A DNA stretch of 64,000 bases from Agriotes lineatus (taxonomy: Eukaryota > Arthropoda > Insecta > Coleoptera > Elateridae), in the NCBI GenBank assembly GCA_940337035.1, contig OW679202.1, forward strand, positions 15,626,708-15,690,707. Reading direction: 5' to 3'. The notes beneath the pieces are model-generated. The model worked only from the letters and a program-made list of their open reading frames with translations, made no database searches and was not told where the DNA came from. Shown here piece after piece: positions 36,543 through 47,750 of this stretch. The translations under genes were made by a program, and so were the position numbers. Positions within the stretch are counted from its first letter, which is position 1, and the number at the start of each line of letters is the position of its first letter.

Positions 36543-36780
36543 TATGCATAGTCGTTCGCCAGCGGCTCGCCGGAGTTTCGTTATGAATAGTATGTTGGCG
36601 GCACGTACGTCTTGTCAAATTCGAGGTTATCAGGTTAGGTTTTCCGTCAGTTTTGATAGAAATTGATAGAAAATCTAACCTGCTAACCTCGAATTTGACA
36701 TATTCTTACAGTGCCACCAACATACTATTCATAACGAAACTCCGGCGAGTCGCTGGCGAACGACTATGCAATTATGCATA
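36543..36780. mobile_element. Foldback element with about 100-bp arms
   Basis: GCATAGTCGTTCGCCAGCGG starts the left arm and GCTGGCGAACGACTATGC ends the right arm. The arms also share CGGAGTTTCGTTATGAATAG, AACATACTATTCATAACG and AACCTCGAATTTGACA in inverted orientation, with a short TTTTGATAGAAATTGATAGA centre. No coding potential. The arms are highly similar, so this MITE-like foldback may be fairly young. Confidence 0.85.
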
Positions 36781-38310
36781 CGGCTGTTTGTGATGTGGGT
36801 TGGGTAAAAACTCAGTAGATAGCGTATTTATAAATAGGTATTTACCTGAGTATTTTTCTGTGCCTCTGGTACATGCCTAAAAACTGCGTATTTATCAAAT
36901 TTGTAATATTTACGAAGTTAAGCTGGTAACTGTCACTTATCTAGTAGTGTTATTTTAATAAAATAATCTATAATTCATTCAGAATCGAGATAGAGTAAAA
37001 TCTGCGACCCAAATTACAAATATCAACAGTACCTTCTAGTTTTATGATTTCGACCATGAGGTATAATAAATTCCATTTCAAATTTAAACATTCAGTAAAA
37101 TCAAAGTTTATCGTGGACTCCAAAAGATGGAGGGCATCATGTTCATTTCATATATATTGTAAACCATTTCATCTAATGCTGGTTTAAGGTTAAGAATAAA
37201 TGTGAATTAAAAAACATATGGAAATAACTTGAAAAAGACCACAAGTGTAGTTGAAATAGTGTTTAAAAGAAATTGAAAGTTTTAGTCTGCCCTATAAAGA
37301 AACCATCAACAATCTTGTTATAGTATTTACTTATATAGGGACAGTCGTGTTCATTAAAGTATTGTACAACATGTGTGCTTTGTGAATATGACTTAATTTC
37401 ACAAAGTTCAAAAAAGTGTTGCACATTACATATATATGTTAGCTTCTAGCCGACTTCAGTCTTTGGAGGTGTCGATTTCTTGACCCATGGGGTCACCGGC
37501 GCTATTAATTACACCCCATAAAACGGTCTGCGAGACGACTGCCCAAAATATGGAAACAACATTGTATTATAATTTCAAATGAGTCGTGTGAGCAGCCTGG
37601 GAGAGCTAGCGCAGAGCGTTATTCAAATACGGTGTAATTCACTTATTAATCAAGCTGGTGCGATACTTTGTTTTTAATTGATATTATCCTTATTATTTGT
37701 TTGCATGCCTACATGTGACTTTTGATTTAAAAGCAGAAATAAAATATTAATTAACGGATACTATTGCTAATCTAAATATAAAGAAAACGAGTTCTATTTA
37801 ACCCTATGATTGTTTAAGCTGTAACATTCGTTTGAGTTTAATTTTGAAAGAGATGAGGAATGTCGCCCCTATATCAGAAAGCCTACTGTTCCATTCCCTC
37901 GCCACATTGTATGAGAACGACCTCTGGAATAAAGCAGATTTATGAACAAAGTATAAGTAAACCCTTGTATCGAATATTTAAATTATGGACATCTGTATGG
38001 AATTTTAAACGCTCATAAAGATAGTGTGGTATTTTTTTGGTAATTATTTTATAATAAAGACATGCAGAATGCAAACGATGCTTATGGTACATGTTTAACC
38101 ACTTTGTCTCTACAAGCCTACAAAATACAGACTGTTTTCTTTTGATTTCGGGAATAAAACCTATATTAAAACTTTAAAGCATAACATGAAAAGGATTCAT
38201 TTGCGAACACGGGTTTATTATAACTTTTTGATTTCTTTTTGATAGTAGAATACTTCTGCAAAGTATGTCCCCTTATTTTAGAAACCCACGTAGATATGAT
38301 TTTTTTTAGA
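36781..38310. other. Unassigned intergenic sequence
   Basis: No gene or repeat boundary recognised in 1.5 kb. Confidence 0.4.
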
Positions 38311-38312
38311 AA

Positions 38313-38575
38313 GCGCGTAGCGGAGAGGTACAGTTTTCGAGCTTGTAATCAATCGGCAGGCATTGAGTTCGAACCTCTGCTCGGACAATGGTTTCATCTC
38401 AGGCTCTCCTGCCAACATACAAACACCTTTGATGGTCGTGACTCCTGTAGAAGGTCATTCTCCCCTTAAATACAATGCGTTAGCTAGCCACATACCCACG
38501 CCGCGACGTAAGAGGGCTAATAAAAGTACACATTCTATAGTTGGTTAACAGGCTCTCAGCCTAAAACAATAGGAA
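38313..38575 (+). mobile_element. tRNA-derived SINE-like element
   Basis: TAGCGGAGAGG near 38326 resembles an A box and GAGTTCGAACCTC near 38368 is a good B box/T arm (GAG/CTC pairing). A non-tRNA body follows, ending near GGTTAACAGGCTCTCAGCC. No clear target-site duplication was found, so the boundaries are approximate and a lone tRNA pseudogene followed by unrelated sequence cannot be excluded. Confidence 0.5.
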
Positions 38576-39529
38576 GAATTTTTTTCGCCATTTAGTATCA
38601 CTTAAATTTCATGCAAAACGCAGTTATTTTTCGGGTACTTTTCGATTCCTTTCTACCTAATATCGAATCTGCTGTGATAAGTGTGTTTTTGTTAGTTGCA
38701 TTTGCTACAATAATAACATTTCATCAACTATAAATGCCGTTATAATCACTATGCTATGAAAACCTAGAAAACGAAAAGAATAATCGTAGCTGTTGAGAAT
38801 ATCAATTGCAGAAGCTTAATGTGGGAACTTTTTTGAAGTCAGCATTTTAAACCTGCGAATGAAATTACCTACGTGCCTGGGGGAGCTAAGGTAACGCTTT
38901 GAGAAATACATCTTCACGCGTTCATCCTCGCGCTGCCGATAATATTCATAAACAAGCAAATTCCAGAAAACATGGTAAAATCGAATTCTGGAGCGGGCTG
39001 GAACGATAAAAGAATTAAACATGCAGTCTCCGTGAGCCTCGGATCCGAGAATAAAGCAGAAAATCTTCACGTTCCGTGTCGAGTATCACAAAGAAACATC
39101 AAAGCTTAACCGCACTTTACTTTTCCATATACAAACAGATAAAAACTGGCGGTGTAAAGAAATCGAAAGCGTGTAAAGTTGGCATTTCTGTTTGTGAAAA
39201 CTTTGGTGAATATGATTCGCTCGAACAATAGAAAGCAGTCTTATTTCTCAAACTAAAGCTCAATTATTTTAACATTGATTTGCCAAACCATATATGTCAC
39301 TTCATTTTTTGACGTACGAAAATTTTATTTTACACAAACTTCTACAATATTTTGATCAAACCAATATTTGAAATGGCGGAATGGGACTTCTATACCAAAC
39401 ATAGTATACTTGCAGTTGGCAGTTGGAAAACTTCCTAATGTGAGCTGTAATTATTAATGTTATAATCTACCCGAGCCTTTTTAATACTACAATTTAAAAC
39501 AATAAATATTACTGTTTTATTTTTCTTCT
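38576..39529. other. Unassigned intergenic sequence
   Basis: No supported feature; the 84-codon minus-strand ORF at 38816-39070 has no motif. Confidence 0.4.
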
Positions 39530-41345
39530 TCTTCGTCAGCAATTTTCTACCCTTTGAATCTAGGCTTCCCTAATATTTTTCCATCTATCTCGGTCCTGGG
39601 CAATCCTATACCAGTTTAGTCCTGCCGTCTTTTTAATATCGTCAGTCAATTGTGATTGAGGTCGCCCTTTCTTTTCCGTCCATGGTCTCCATCTTGTAAG
39701 TTTTCCACTCCACAGCCCAGTCCCATTTTAGCTTTGCTGTTCTTCTAATTATATCTTGAAATCCAGTTTCTTGCCATATAGATATGTTCATTTTGCGGTC
39801 TTTCAAACTTCTCTTTAAAAATGTGTCGTTCTATTGTTCTTTGATTTATTCTGAATGTTTTCACTATTGATCTCGTGAGAACCCAGGTTTCCTCTCCATA
39901 TGTGGTCACGGGAAGTATATAAAGTTCTGACTTCAGATGTAAAGGTCTGTCCATTAAGTCTTTCAGTTTTCCATACGCTACCTAGGTTTGTTTTATTCTT
40001 TTATTTATTTCTAGTTCTCTATTTGCTTTTTCAATTGTGATACTCATATTTCTATACTCTCCCGAACCGGTGGATTTCTAATGTTATGCTCCCTTCATCG
40101 CGATCTATATTCGTCATGTACTTCGTTTTATGGAAGTTCAAATGAAGCCCTCCTCTAGATGAGGCAGTATGTACGTCAGTAATCATACTTTCTAATTCCC
40201 CTTTTGTTAACACAAAGAGCCCCATGTCTACAAATCGCAAATGGTACAGTTCTTCCCCGGCGATGTTCAATCCTGGGCGACATGTTATCCCGTTATCGAA
40301 CACCTCTCTTTATGTTAATTTTTCCGTCTTTTCGTGTAGCCATACCTGGAAGGTCTCGTTCTTATGGATTTGTTCGATTGTATTCCAATATCTATGATCG
40401 ATTCTAACATTTCGTAAAGCTCGGAAAATAACCCATTTCTCGATGGTATCAAAGGCTTTTTTGTAGTCAATGAATGCTATCCACAGTTTTGTTTTTCTTT
40501 TATTCTGCTACCTTCTCAATTAATGTTTACATCGTCTCTAAACGTTCTATTGTGCTGTAGCCTTTTCTGAAACCTGCGTGCTCCTTATGTTGCCAGAAGC
40601 GGAGATATTTTGTTAATCGTTTTATTATAATCCTCGAGAATAACTTGTAGAATTGGCATAGTAAACTAATTGGTCCATAGTTCCCCTAGTTTGCAATATC
40701 TTCTTTTTTGTGTATTAATATGACTAGGGCAATTGTCCAGCTTGAGAAAATATTTTCTTTTCCTAGGCATTTGTTAAACAGTTTTTCTAATTCCTCCAAA
40801 ACTGCACTTCCATTTCTCCTGGTGACTTCCCATTTCCTGCCTGCCTCAAGAGTTTTCGATTTCTTCTTTGTTTACTGATGGTATTTCTTCCGAGTTTACA
40901 TTTACTATTTTCCGTCGTTGTACCTCTTCCGTTGCATTGTTCCTTACTTTGGATTCTTAGAATTTTATTACCGTTCTTAGAATTTCTCAGATAACATGTT
41001 TATCCCTTAGTTTTACTGTCTCCATTTTTGCGCTGGGTTTTCTTCTGGAAATCTTCATGCCTTTGCTCTTTTCCAATACTTCTCACACCTTGGTTTTATA
41101 TTTTCGTACGTCTTCTCTAGACATTTTCGTGCTGTTTTATTTAATTCCGTGTTTGCGACTGTGTTTCCTCTACCTCCTTTTAATAACAGTATTCGCATTT
41201 TTAATATTTTCTTTGTTTCGTCACTTAGTTTCCCAGTTTTCGTCGACTTCTTTTTTGCATATCGTCAGTGTATTTACTATACTTTGGTTTATTTTATTTA
41301 TGTCGTTTGATTCCTTGTGAGCTGTAGTGACCTTGTTTCTCATGT
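39530..41345 (-). mobile_element. RTE-type LINE RT relic
   Basis: Reading leftward from 41345 over several frames: a basic linker (RNKVTTAHKESNDINK, MSREDVRKYKTK); the RT start (NYGPISLLCQFYKLFSRII near 40675, then HAGFRKGYSTIERL near 40570); motif A AFIDYKKAFDTIEKW near 40460; WLHEKTEKL and a RGVRQGD-like block near 40330; and motif C ELYHLRFVDMGLFVL near 40240, where the usual FADD is FVDM. SRGGLHLNFHKTKYM, YGEETWVLTRS and a C terminus follow, including a DRDRWKNI-like end near 39590. This is the architecture of RTE-type endonuclease-reverse transcriptases. Multiple stops and the mutated active site make it inactive. The endonuclease domain is missing. Confidence 0.8.
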
Positions 41346-41529
41346 ACCTGAGCGTTTTACTTCAGTAACTAAACTGCTCAACAATTGAAGTGACCCAGCA
41401 ACAATAATTATGCTACTATATTTATTTTAAAACAAAACAATATCGTATGTAGCTATAAAGTGTAGTATTTGTTGATACAAGCTTCTGTTAGAAATAAAAT
41501 AAGATTGCTACATTATTAGACTATAAAAC
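41346..41529. other. Short AT-rich spacer between LINE relics
   Basis: Nothing recognised. Confidence 0.4.
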
Positions 41530-41912
41530 TTAATATTTATTACTTTAATCGTCAAGATATTTTTTACTTATAATTTGCCGGAACATAGACTTTAACCTGT
41601 AACATAAGCCGAGATGCCAAACTTTGTCAAATGCTTGACTGATGTCTGCAAACACTGCTGATGTAAAGCATTTTCGTTCGAGATCATTTCTGATTTGGTT
41701 TACTAACCTATGGGTTTGTTCTATCGTGCTATGTCGCTTCCGAAATCCAAATTGATGTGTTGGTATTAGGTTCTTGTCCTCCATAATGGGCTCTAAGCGT
41801 TTTAAAATAAGCTTTTCAAGCACTTTGCCTAAGACTGGCAATAAACTAATTGGTCTGTAAGATGAAACCTCTCGTGGATTTTTTCCAGGTTTAGCTAATA
41901 TAATGATCTCGA
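41530..41912 (-). mobile_element. Jockey-clade LINE, inverted 5' segment
   Basis: On the minus strand: GKNPREVSSYRPISLLPVLG, KVLEKLILKRLEPIMEDKN, then HQFGFRKRHSTIEQTHRLVN and SAVFADISQAFDKVWHLGLC. This is the N-terminal half of a Jockey-clade RT up to motif A. It points away from the adjoining plus-strand segment, which restarts at the same motif A. Opposite orientation of a 5' segment relative to the 3' segment is the signature of a twin-primed (5'-inverted) LINE insertion. Confidence 0.8.
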
Positions 41913-42890
41913 AAGAAAATGCTATACATCAGCAGTGTTCGCAGACATCATTCAAGCATTTGACAAAGTTTGGCATCTCGGCTTATGTTACAAGTTAAAA
42001 AAGTCTTTGTTCCCCCATGTTATGTATGCTGTTCTAAAATCTTATCTAACCGACCGCCACTTTGTTGTTAAACACGAAGAAGCAATTAGTGATTTATACC
42101 CGATTCACTCCGGAGTGCCTCAGGGCAGTATCCTTGGTCCGGTACTGTATTCGCTTTACACGACAGATCTTCCTTTGACCAGATTAACGACAACCACTAT
42201 CTTTGCTGACGACACAGCTATATTAGCTTCACACTATAATCCATCACCGCATCAAGAAACCTTCAACTACATTTAAATAAATTTCAAGACTGGTTGCGAA
42301 AATGGCGTATCAGAGCTAACGAAAGCAAATCTGTTCACGTAACATTTACTTTGAAGCATGATACTTGTCTTCCTGTTATACTAAATGGTAATCAAATACC
42401 CCAATCAGAAGACGCCTAAATATCTAGGAATTCATTTGGATCGACGATTGACTTGGCGCAAACACATCTTTATGAAACGAAAACAGTTGGGCCTTAAATT
42501 TAGACAAATGTACTGGCTCTTTGGCAGAAATTCTGAACTGACAGTAGAAAAAAAACTTTTGTTGTACAAGGCAATTTTGAAACCGGTTTGGACTTACGGA
42601 ATACTTCTGTGGGGGACAGCTAGTGCTTCCAATCTAGAAATATTGCAACGCTTCCAGAATAAAGTCCTTCGTTCGACAGTGAACGCTCCGTGGTATGTGC
42701 CAAACACAGTGCTACATAATGACTTAAAAAAGCAACACTGCGTGAAGAAATAACACAGTGTAGTGTACGATACAGAGACAAACTAGTGGCGCCCCCCAAT
42801 GATCTTGCATCCAATTTATTAGACAATGATGACGACAACAGACGGCTGAAACGTTTTAAGCCATCAGATTTACCTACTCGATTTAATTAA
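41913..42890 (+). mobile_element. Jockey-clade LINE, 3' segment
   Basis: Starts inside motif A (SAVFADIIQAFDKVWHLGLC at about 41933) and continues through motif B HSGVPQGSILGPVLYSLY, an intact motif C TIFADDTAIL near 42202, FQDWLRKWRIRANESKSVHV, KYLGIHLDRRLTWRKHI, WTYGILLWGTAS and LEILQRFQNKVLR, to a C terminus near 42890 (RFKPSDLPTRF). One frame change occurs near 42270 and another near 42400. The motif A block duplicates about 95 bp of the inverted neighbour. RT residues are well preserved compared with other LINEs here, suggesting a younger insertion. Confidence 0.85.
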
Positions 42891-42989
42891 TTACTTTCTC
42901 TATGTACATTAAAACTGCTTCAGTTATATAAAAAATTGAGGTTGTCTGATGGGACATCCTTCACATGTCATGTATTTTCCTGTGCATAC

Positions 42990-43271
42990 CATGTACCTAC
43001 TTATATGGGTCCCGAGTGGTGTAGCTTGAACAAGCGTCCACGTTCGATCAGCAGAGTTAAGCAACGCTGTCTCTGGTCAGAACTTGGATGGGAGTTCCAC
43101 GGCTGCACTTCTCGGCGCCTCGTGGTACGGCTATCACGTTAAAAAGTTGGTCCCGGCGGTCATACAACATCATGACAGTCGTTAGTGGGGTTGGAAGTCC
43201 TCATAACTGCACAGCGACGCCTATAATTGGCCTAACGGCTGTTGGCTGAGTGCGAATTAAATAAATAAATA
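42990..43271 (+). mobile_element. 5S rRNA-derived SINE (SINE3 type)
   Basis: Between 43045 and 43105 the sequence follows the internal part of eukaryotic 5S rRNA: GATCAGCAGAGTTAAGCAAC, then CTGGTCAGAACTTGGATGGG, corresponding to 5S GAAGTTAAGCAACGT and GGTTAGTACTTGGATGGG, which contain the pol III internal control region. Upstream TGGTGTAGCTTGAAC lines up with the 5S 5' half in degraded form. The 3' part is unrelated body sequence ending in an AAAT-repeat tail (TTAAATAAATAAATA). A 5S head plus unrelated body plus simple tail is the SINE3 architecture. No clear target-site duplication. Confidence 0.8.
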
Positions 43272-45000
43272 GTCTGTTACTCCCCAGACTGATTGTACAC
43301 ATTCTTGGAGTTAATAAAAAAACTTATAATTTATTTACATTGTTTTAATGCGGTTTGTGTTCTTATAATATGCCCAGACGATATCAGGAAGTATATCGAG
43401 TAAGAAGAGATCCCACTCGATACTAATTTACTATATTAAAACATATTAACATTACACCTCTTTAACTTTTGGTTTATATGTACAGTATCTAATACTTCTA
43501 CATTCTATACTCTATGTTTATGGTTCGTTAGGACATGGTCAATTTGGTTTCTGGCATGCCCATTTGGGCTAACCCACGTCCATTGTCCGTTTTCCTTTTT
43601 TTTCATAAAATGTACTAGCATACGTCCAGTATATTTTGGGTTATTTCCGATAAGCAATAACACGTGTACCATAAATCTAGTCTAATATATGCCAAGCGTT
43701 AATAAACTTTTATTAAAGTAACTGTTCTGTGGCCTGCAATTTTGGGATTACCGAAGAAACCTTCCAAAATGATCAAGGTAACTCCATACTAATGACACCA
43801 ATAATACGAATACGCTTGAATATTTAAGGAGAAAATATTGAAATCAGAGGATTGCCATAAGAAGGAGTTTAATATCTCGGCACTTTACAAAAATGCGTTT
43901 ACAGCCGCCACGATTTAATTAGCATTTCTGCAGACTTGACCCTCAGGTTCATGCTCCAACGATTAGATTATTTAAAGTGTACGTTTATTCCGGCCTTGGG
44001 GATAACGAAAGCTTCGGTTGTAGGATTAAGAGGCCCAAGAAACTCAACTGCATACATAAACCGCAAATATTATAGCTTGACAATAACGAAGCGGAGGATA
44101 AACGGGGACCGATTGCGCTTCGATTAAGTTGCCACAGGATATCCGTTCACTTTCCCTTTATTAGCAAATCAATTTGAATGATCGAGTGTGCCATGGCACT
44201 TTCTAACTACCCCGCTTCCGGTACAACACTAGACCTGACCATAACCTGTACGACGATCTGGTGGAATAATAATTACGCGGGTTACTGACTCGTCAAAAAA
44301 TTCTCTCGGTTTACCGAATTCAATGGATTCTCAACAAAATACAAGTGCACTTAATCTTATATAGGAGCATTTTCTTTTTAACGAAAAAACACGTCGGCTA
44401 CTAATGAAATGATTTAATGGGTCTTGAAATTAAAAATGATCGAGGCTTTTCTATAGCAAACCATCAAAGGATTGCTTTCCAATTACAAGGAGGTGAACTA
44501 ATTGGTTTAATTTTTGAAGCAAACTCATTTGGCACCAAAACTAGAGCTTAGAAGTGATTTCAGAGCTTGGCCTAAATTGGAGAAAACGTCAACTGGAACA
44601 AAAATAGGTTTGGTTCAACGCCCGTTTAAAACCGTCTATGAATACGACAGATACCGAGAACCCCCAACTTCACTATGCACTGCGATAACGACATCTCACC
44701 TGTCGAGTTTGCATTGCTCGTTGTTATTCTAGCACTTCCTATGTGCCTTTGTAGACACATGGCTACGTACGTAGCAACGCAAAATGGTATTGCTTTACAC
44801 TTCTCTGGAGAGCACAGGCCGGTCGAGAGCTTCTTTGTTTTAGGGTTTACTGAAATTGTCGATATCGGGCCGTTCGATCTAAAATTCAATCAGTTCTGCT
44901 ACTGATTATTTTTACAGGGGGATAGATTCCATTTTATTATATTTTTAATATGCTGTAAATATCACCAATTTATATGCTTTCACATACGTTATCCTTTATC
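43272..45000. other. Unassigned intergenic sequence
   Basis: No coding or repeat feature supported; the overlapping opposite-strand ORFs at 44626-44905 have no recognisable motif. Confidence 0.4.
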
Positions 45001-45005
45001 TAATA

Positions 45006-45093
45006 GACGTGTCTGTCCGGGACGCTGTTTTGTCTGTCTGGACGCAGTTTTGTCTGTCTGGAACGCCGTTTTGTCTGTCTGGGACGCTGTTTC
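45006..45093. repeat. 21-bp minisatellite, about four units
   Basis: GTCTGTCTGGGACGCTGTTTT and close variants repeat four times. The following GTTTCAGCAGCCAAAC recurs at 45257, so the tract belongs to a locally duplicated segment. Confidence 0.85.
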
Positions 45094-45207
45094 AGCAGCC
45101 AAACCGTAAGAGATAGAGAAAAAAGTTATGAAAGTTATATGTTTGGAATGGTCATGTCAGGTCAGGAACCGAATTTCAGTCACATGACACTTCCGGTTTT
45201 CGAGAAA

Positions 45208-45391
45208 TCACAAAAAAGACCGCTTTTTCAAATAGAACGCGTATTAAATAAAAATGTTTCAGCAGCCAAACGGAGCTGCGACCCTCTGCGCCTTAAAACG
45301 TCGATCGGTTAGGCAACCACTTTGACATCTTCCAGGTCTGGGCACAGTTTTTATTTAATACGCGTTCTATTTGCAAAACGGTCTTTTTTGT
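45208..45391. repeat. Inverted repeat, about 43-bp arms
   Basis: CAAAAAAGACCGCTTTTTCA and AATAGAACGCGTATTAAATA on the left are inverted as TATTTAATACGCGTTCTATT and CGGTCTTTTTTG on the right, around a roughly 100-bp centre. No coding. Probably a small foldback. Confidence 0.8.
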
Positions 45392-45635
45392 TTTATTAAA
45401 TGAGACATTTGTCTCACTGGACTGCTAGTAACTTAAAATAGCATAAAAATGCATACCCTCAATCTAATTTCGTTACAATGCCGGTTAACAATGTTGAAAA
45501 TTATTGTATTTACAGACAGGGCACTTAGCTAAACTCCATCATTAGCGTAATAGCTTGACATCACAGGTGTCAAGAATTGCCAGCGAATAAGCTAGATCTG
45601 CACAAGCTGATATGAACAACCCCATTTGTATAATG

Positions 45636-46064
45636 TTAAAGAGTCTGGATAAGGAGATGTAGCTTATCAAATATGTCGAGTTCATGTCCTGAATAATATA
45701 TATTTACGACATTCGCATGATTAAGAGAATAGTGGAAATATGAGTCGGCGTCCAACGTTACTTCCTTTCCAAAAAACATTGTAAATATTAAATACCATTC
45801 TATTGTAGCTTTAGCCATTGCAATATACGCATGACTGCTTAACCACAGAAGATAGATAGTGAAGGGTAAATATCTGCGTTGGGTCAGCGTATGTAACCAC
45901 TCACACAGGGTAACGAATTTTTGAAAATCTCGACATGGACACAAAACAATGCGACAAATAGGAGGGAAACTCATCATTGGTGATGTAAATTCACGAAGTT
46001 CAACTGATATTCTATAAACGTGCAGATGTGCTGTTGTAACCTTGATTCTATAGTCGCTGATCAC
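45636..46064 (-). CDS. Unassigned 142-codon ORF
   Basis: One of the longer open frames outside transposons. It has a hydrophobic middle (around residues 65-100: LPFTIYLLWLSSHAYIAMA, then WYLIFTMFF) and ends in FDKLHLLIQTL, but I recognise no family. No introns, signal sequence or upstream promoter can be shown. It may be a chance frame, an exon of a membrane protein or part of an unknown element. Low confidence that it is translated. Confidence 0.2.
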   Translation of the reverse strand: MISDYRIKVTTAHLHVYRISVELREFTSPMMSFPPICRIVLCPCRDFQKFVTLCEWLHTLTQRRYLPFTIYLLWLSSHAYIAMAKATIEWYLIFTMFFGKEVTLDADSYFHYSLNHANVVNIYYSGHELDIFDKLHLLIQTL

Positions 46065-46119
46065 AGCGAGTCTTATTTGGGTGTAAATATCACTTAAATA
46101 TTTTCATTTCATAGAGTAG

Positions 46120-46304
46120 TACATATATTTATTTATTTATTTAACGGTTAAAGACCATTTCTTCCACATACAAATACATAATTAATGAGAAAATTTATAC
46201 CATATAATACAATAAGCAAAATAAACAATTAACATAATAATAATGCTAATACATACTACATAAATAAGCAATAATACGCAATTCACTTAAAAAAAATTAT
46301 CTGA
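46120..46304 (-). mobile_element. LINE 3' end with (AAAT)n tail
   Basis: In minus-strand orientation the segment ends with GGTCTTTAACCGTTAAATAA and an AAAT repeat (46128-46142 on the plus strand, TATTTATTTATTTA). It is the probable 3' UTR and tail of the LINE whose coding part resumes at 46874, separated from it by repeat X copy 2. Confidence 0.5.
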
Positions 46305-46866
46305 ACATAATAGCTATTTATGCAACAAGTGCTAAAAGTCGACTTTTATGCGCGAGACATGAAAATTATGAAACGAAGCCGAAGGCTGAGTTTCATAACA
46401 TGTCTCGCGCATAAACGACTTTTAGCACGCGTTGCATACAATATTTTATCTACGACCTTAATTTTACCGTTATTAATCCATAAATATCGATTTAAGAAAG
46501 GTTCGCATCTGCGACGCTGCGTCATAATGAATAGTAGGCTACGCCGCTGGCGATTGTTTGGCCACGCCCGTGCTGTCAAGGTGAGTTGTACGAAATGTAA
46601 TTCTTGATACTCCACATATGACTGTATTCATTACATAACGCTTTAATTATTTCAAAAGCGCTTTACCTGTAACGCAAGAAGCAACTAGAATAGCTTTACA
46701 ACTTCAGTTGCAGTTCGAAATTGTAGTTTTGAACCTCGCGTCACTTTTAGCACATGTGCTAAAAGTAAACAGCTGATTTCTTTAAACACGGTAAACTATA
46801 AAACGTCACTTTTAGTGAAACAAGCGAGTGTTAAAAAGCCTACTTTTAGTAGTGGTCGTAGATAAA
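46305..46866 (-). repeat. Dispersed repeat 'X', copy 2 (inverted)
   Basis: Inverted relative to the copy at 35690-36275 and alignable throughout. Its hairpin end (GTGCTAAAAGTCGAC, TTTATGCGCGAGACATG, then inverted as CATGTCTCGCGCATAAA and CGACTTTTAGCAC) is better preserved than in copy 1. It sits between LINE coding sequence and the LINE tail, so it inserted into that LINE. Confidence 0.75.
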
Positions 46867-46873
46867 CATCTTA

Positions 46874-47503
46874 TTAATTTGTGTTTTGGCGTATAAGCCT
46901 TCTAAAAGAACTATATGAATGGCAGTAGAAATCGATTTCGCATTCATTACCTATCCTAAAAAGCTTAGGTATAGGAGCATTTGCCGCATAATTTTGATTA
47001 TGGAATTCAAGTTTAAATAATTCTTTTGACCTAGTAACTCTAGTAGGTATTACAAAATTTATTTTTTCCAAAATCGTTGCGCATTCCATCAAGTCATTTA
47101 AGAGTTTAAATAATAAGGAAAGCGCTTGATTTTTACGGCGTTTTTCTAAACTGTCTAAGTTATAGATCACACGTAACTCATTGTAATGTACTAAATTATA
47201 ATCAACATAATCTTTGTACGCTAAAAATCTTAAACATTTGTTTTGGACTTTTTCAATCCTATTTATATGACTTGAGTAGTAAGGTCCCCATATTAAGCTT
47301 ACATATTCTAGATTAGAGCGTACAAGTGAACAATAGATGTTTCTGATACTATTAGAATTAATAAAATCAGCCGTATTCCGTCGTATAAACCCCATTTATT
47401 TCAAAGATTTGTTAATAATATTACTTATATGCTGCTCAAAATCAAGTTTTGAGTCAAAAGTGACACCCAAATCTACAATATTATCAACAGTAGGTAAGAT
47501 AAT
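46874..47503 (-). mobile_element. Jockey-superfamily LINE RT, C-terminal part
   Basis: The frame encodes the post-palm region: VDLGVTFDSKLDFEQHISNI (47400-47465, then a stop), GFIRRNTADFINSNSIR, WGPYYSSHINRIEKVQNKCL, HYNELRVIYNLDSLEKRRKN and PIPKLFRIGNECEIDFYC. It is the direct continuation of the RT at 58175-58985, from which it is separated by the 10.67-kb palindromic element. With that element and one GATAAT removed, the frame runs from SINNI through ILPTVDNIVDLGV without a break. Otherwise decayed (at least one internal stop). Confidence 0.85.
47498..47503. repeat. 6-bp target-site duplication GATAAT, left
   Basis: GATAAT immediately precedes the left terminal inverted repeat. The identical GATAAT at 58175-58180 immediately follows the right one. 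A 6-bp duplication is the hallmark length for Polinton/Maverick integration. Confidence 0.9.
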
Positions 47504-47750
47504 AGTAGAAGTGGAGGCACCACTAATTGGATTATGTCAAAGGTCAACGCGAATTAAATTGATTGACCGAATTAAATCCGCGGATTGACCTAATTAATTC
47601 CGCGGTTTGACCTGAATAATTTCGCGGTTTGACCCAATTAATTCCGCGTTTTGATCTAATTAATCACATATGAAGTTTGATATGTAATTTACATATGCGC
47701 TACTGATTAAATTACGCGGCGGCCATTTTTAATTTGCTTCTGGAATTACG
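47504..47750. repeat. Left terminal inverted repeat
   Basis: About 245 bp, some 97% identical by eye to the right end in inverted orientation; the right copy has one extra partial CCGCG unit. Order: unique 40 bp (AGTAGAAGTGGAGGCACCAC and on), CCGCGG minisatellite, ATCACATATGAAGTTTGATA, then ACGCGGCGGCCATTTT. Similarity between arms continues beyond this point, so it is the outermost well-conserved part of a much longer inverted repeat. Confidence 0.9.
47540..47670. repeat. 22-bp CCGCGG minisatellite in left TIR
   Basis: About five tandem units of the form TAATTAATTCCGCGGTTTGA plus CC, with variants (AAATCCGCGGATT, ATTTCGCGG, ATTCCGCGTTTTGAT). The same array is present inverted at 58005-58135. 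Terminal iterons like these are often sites for replication or transposition proteins; that role is inferred. Confidence 0.85.

Noticed and set aside
44626..44905. Overlapping opposite-strand ORFs
   Set aside because: No motif on either strand and mutual overlap; most likely chance.
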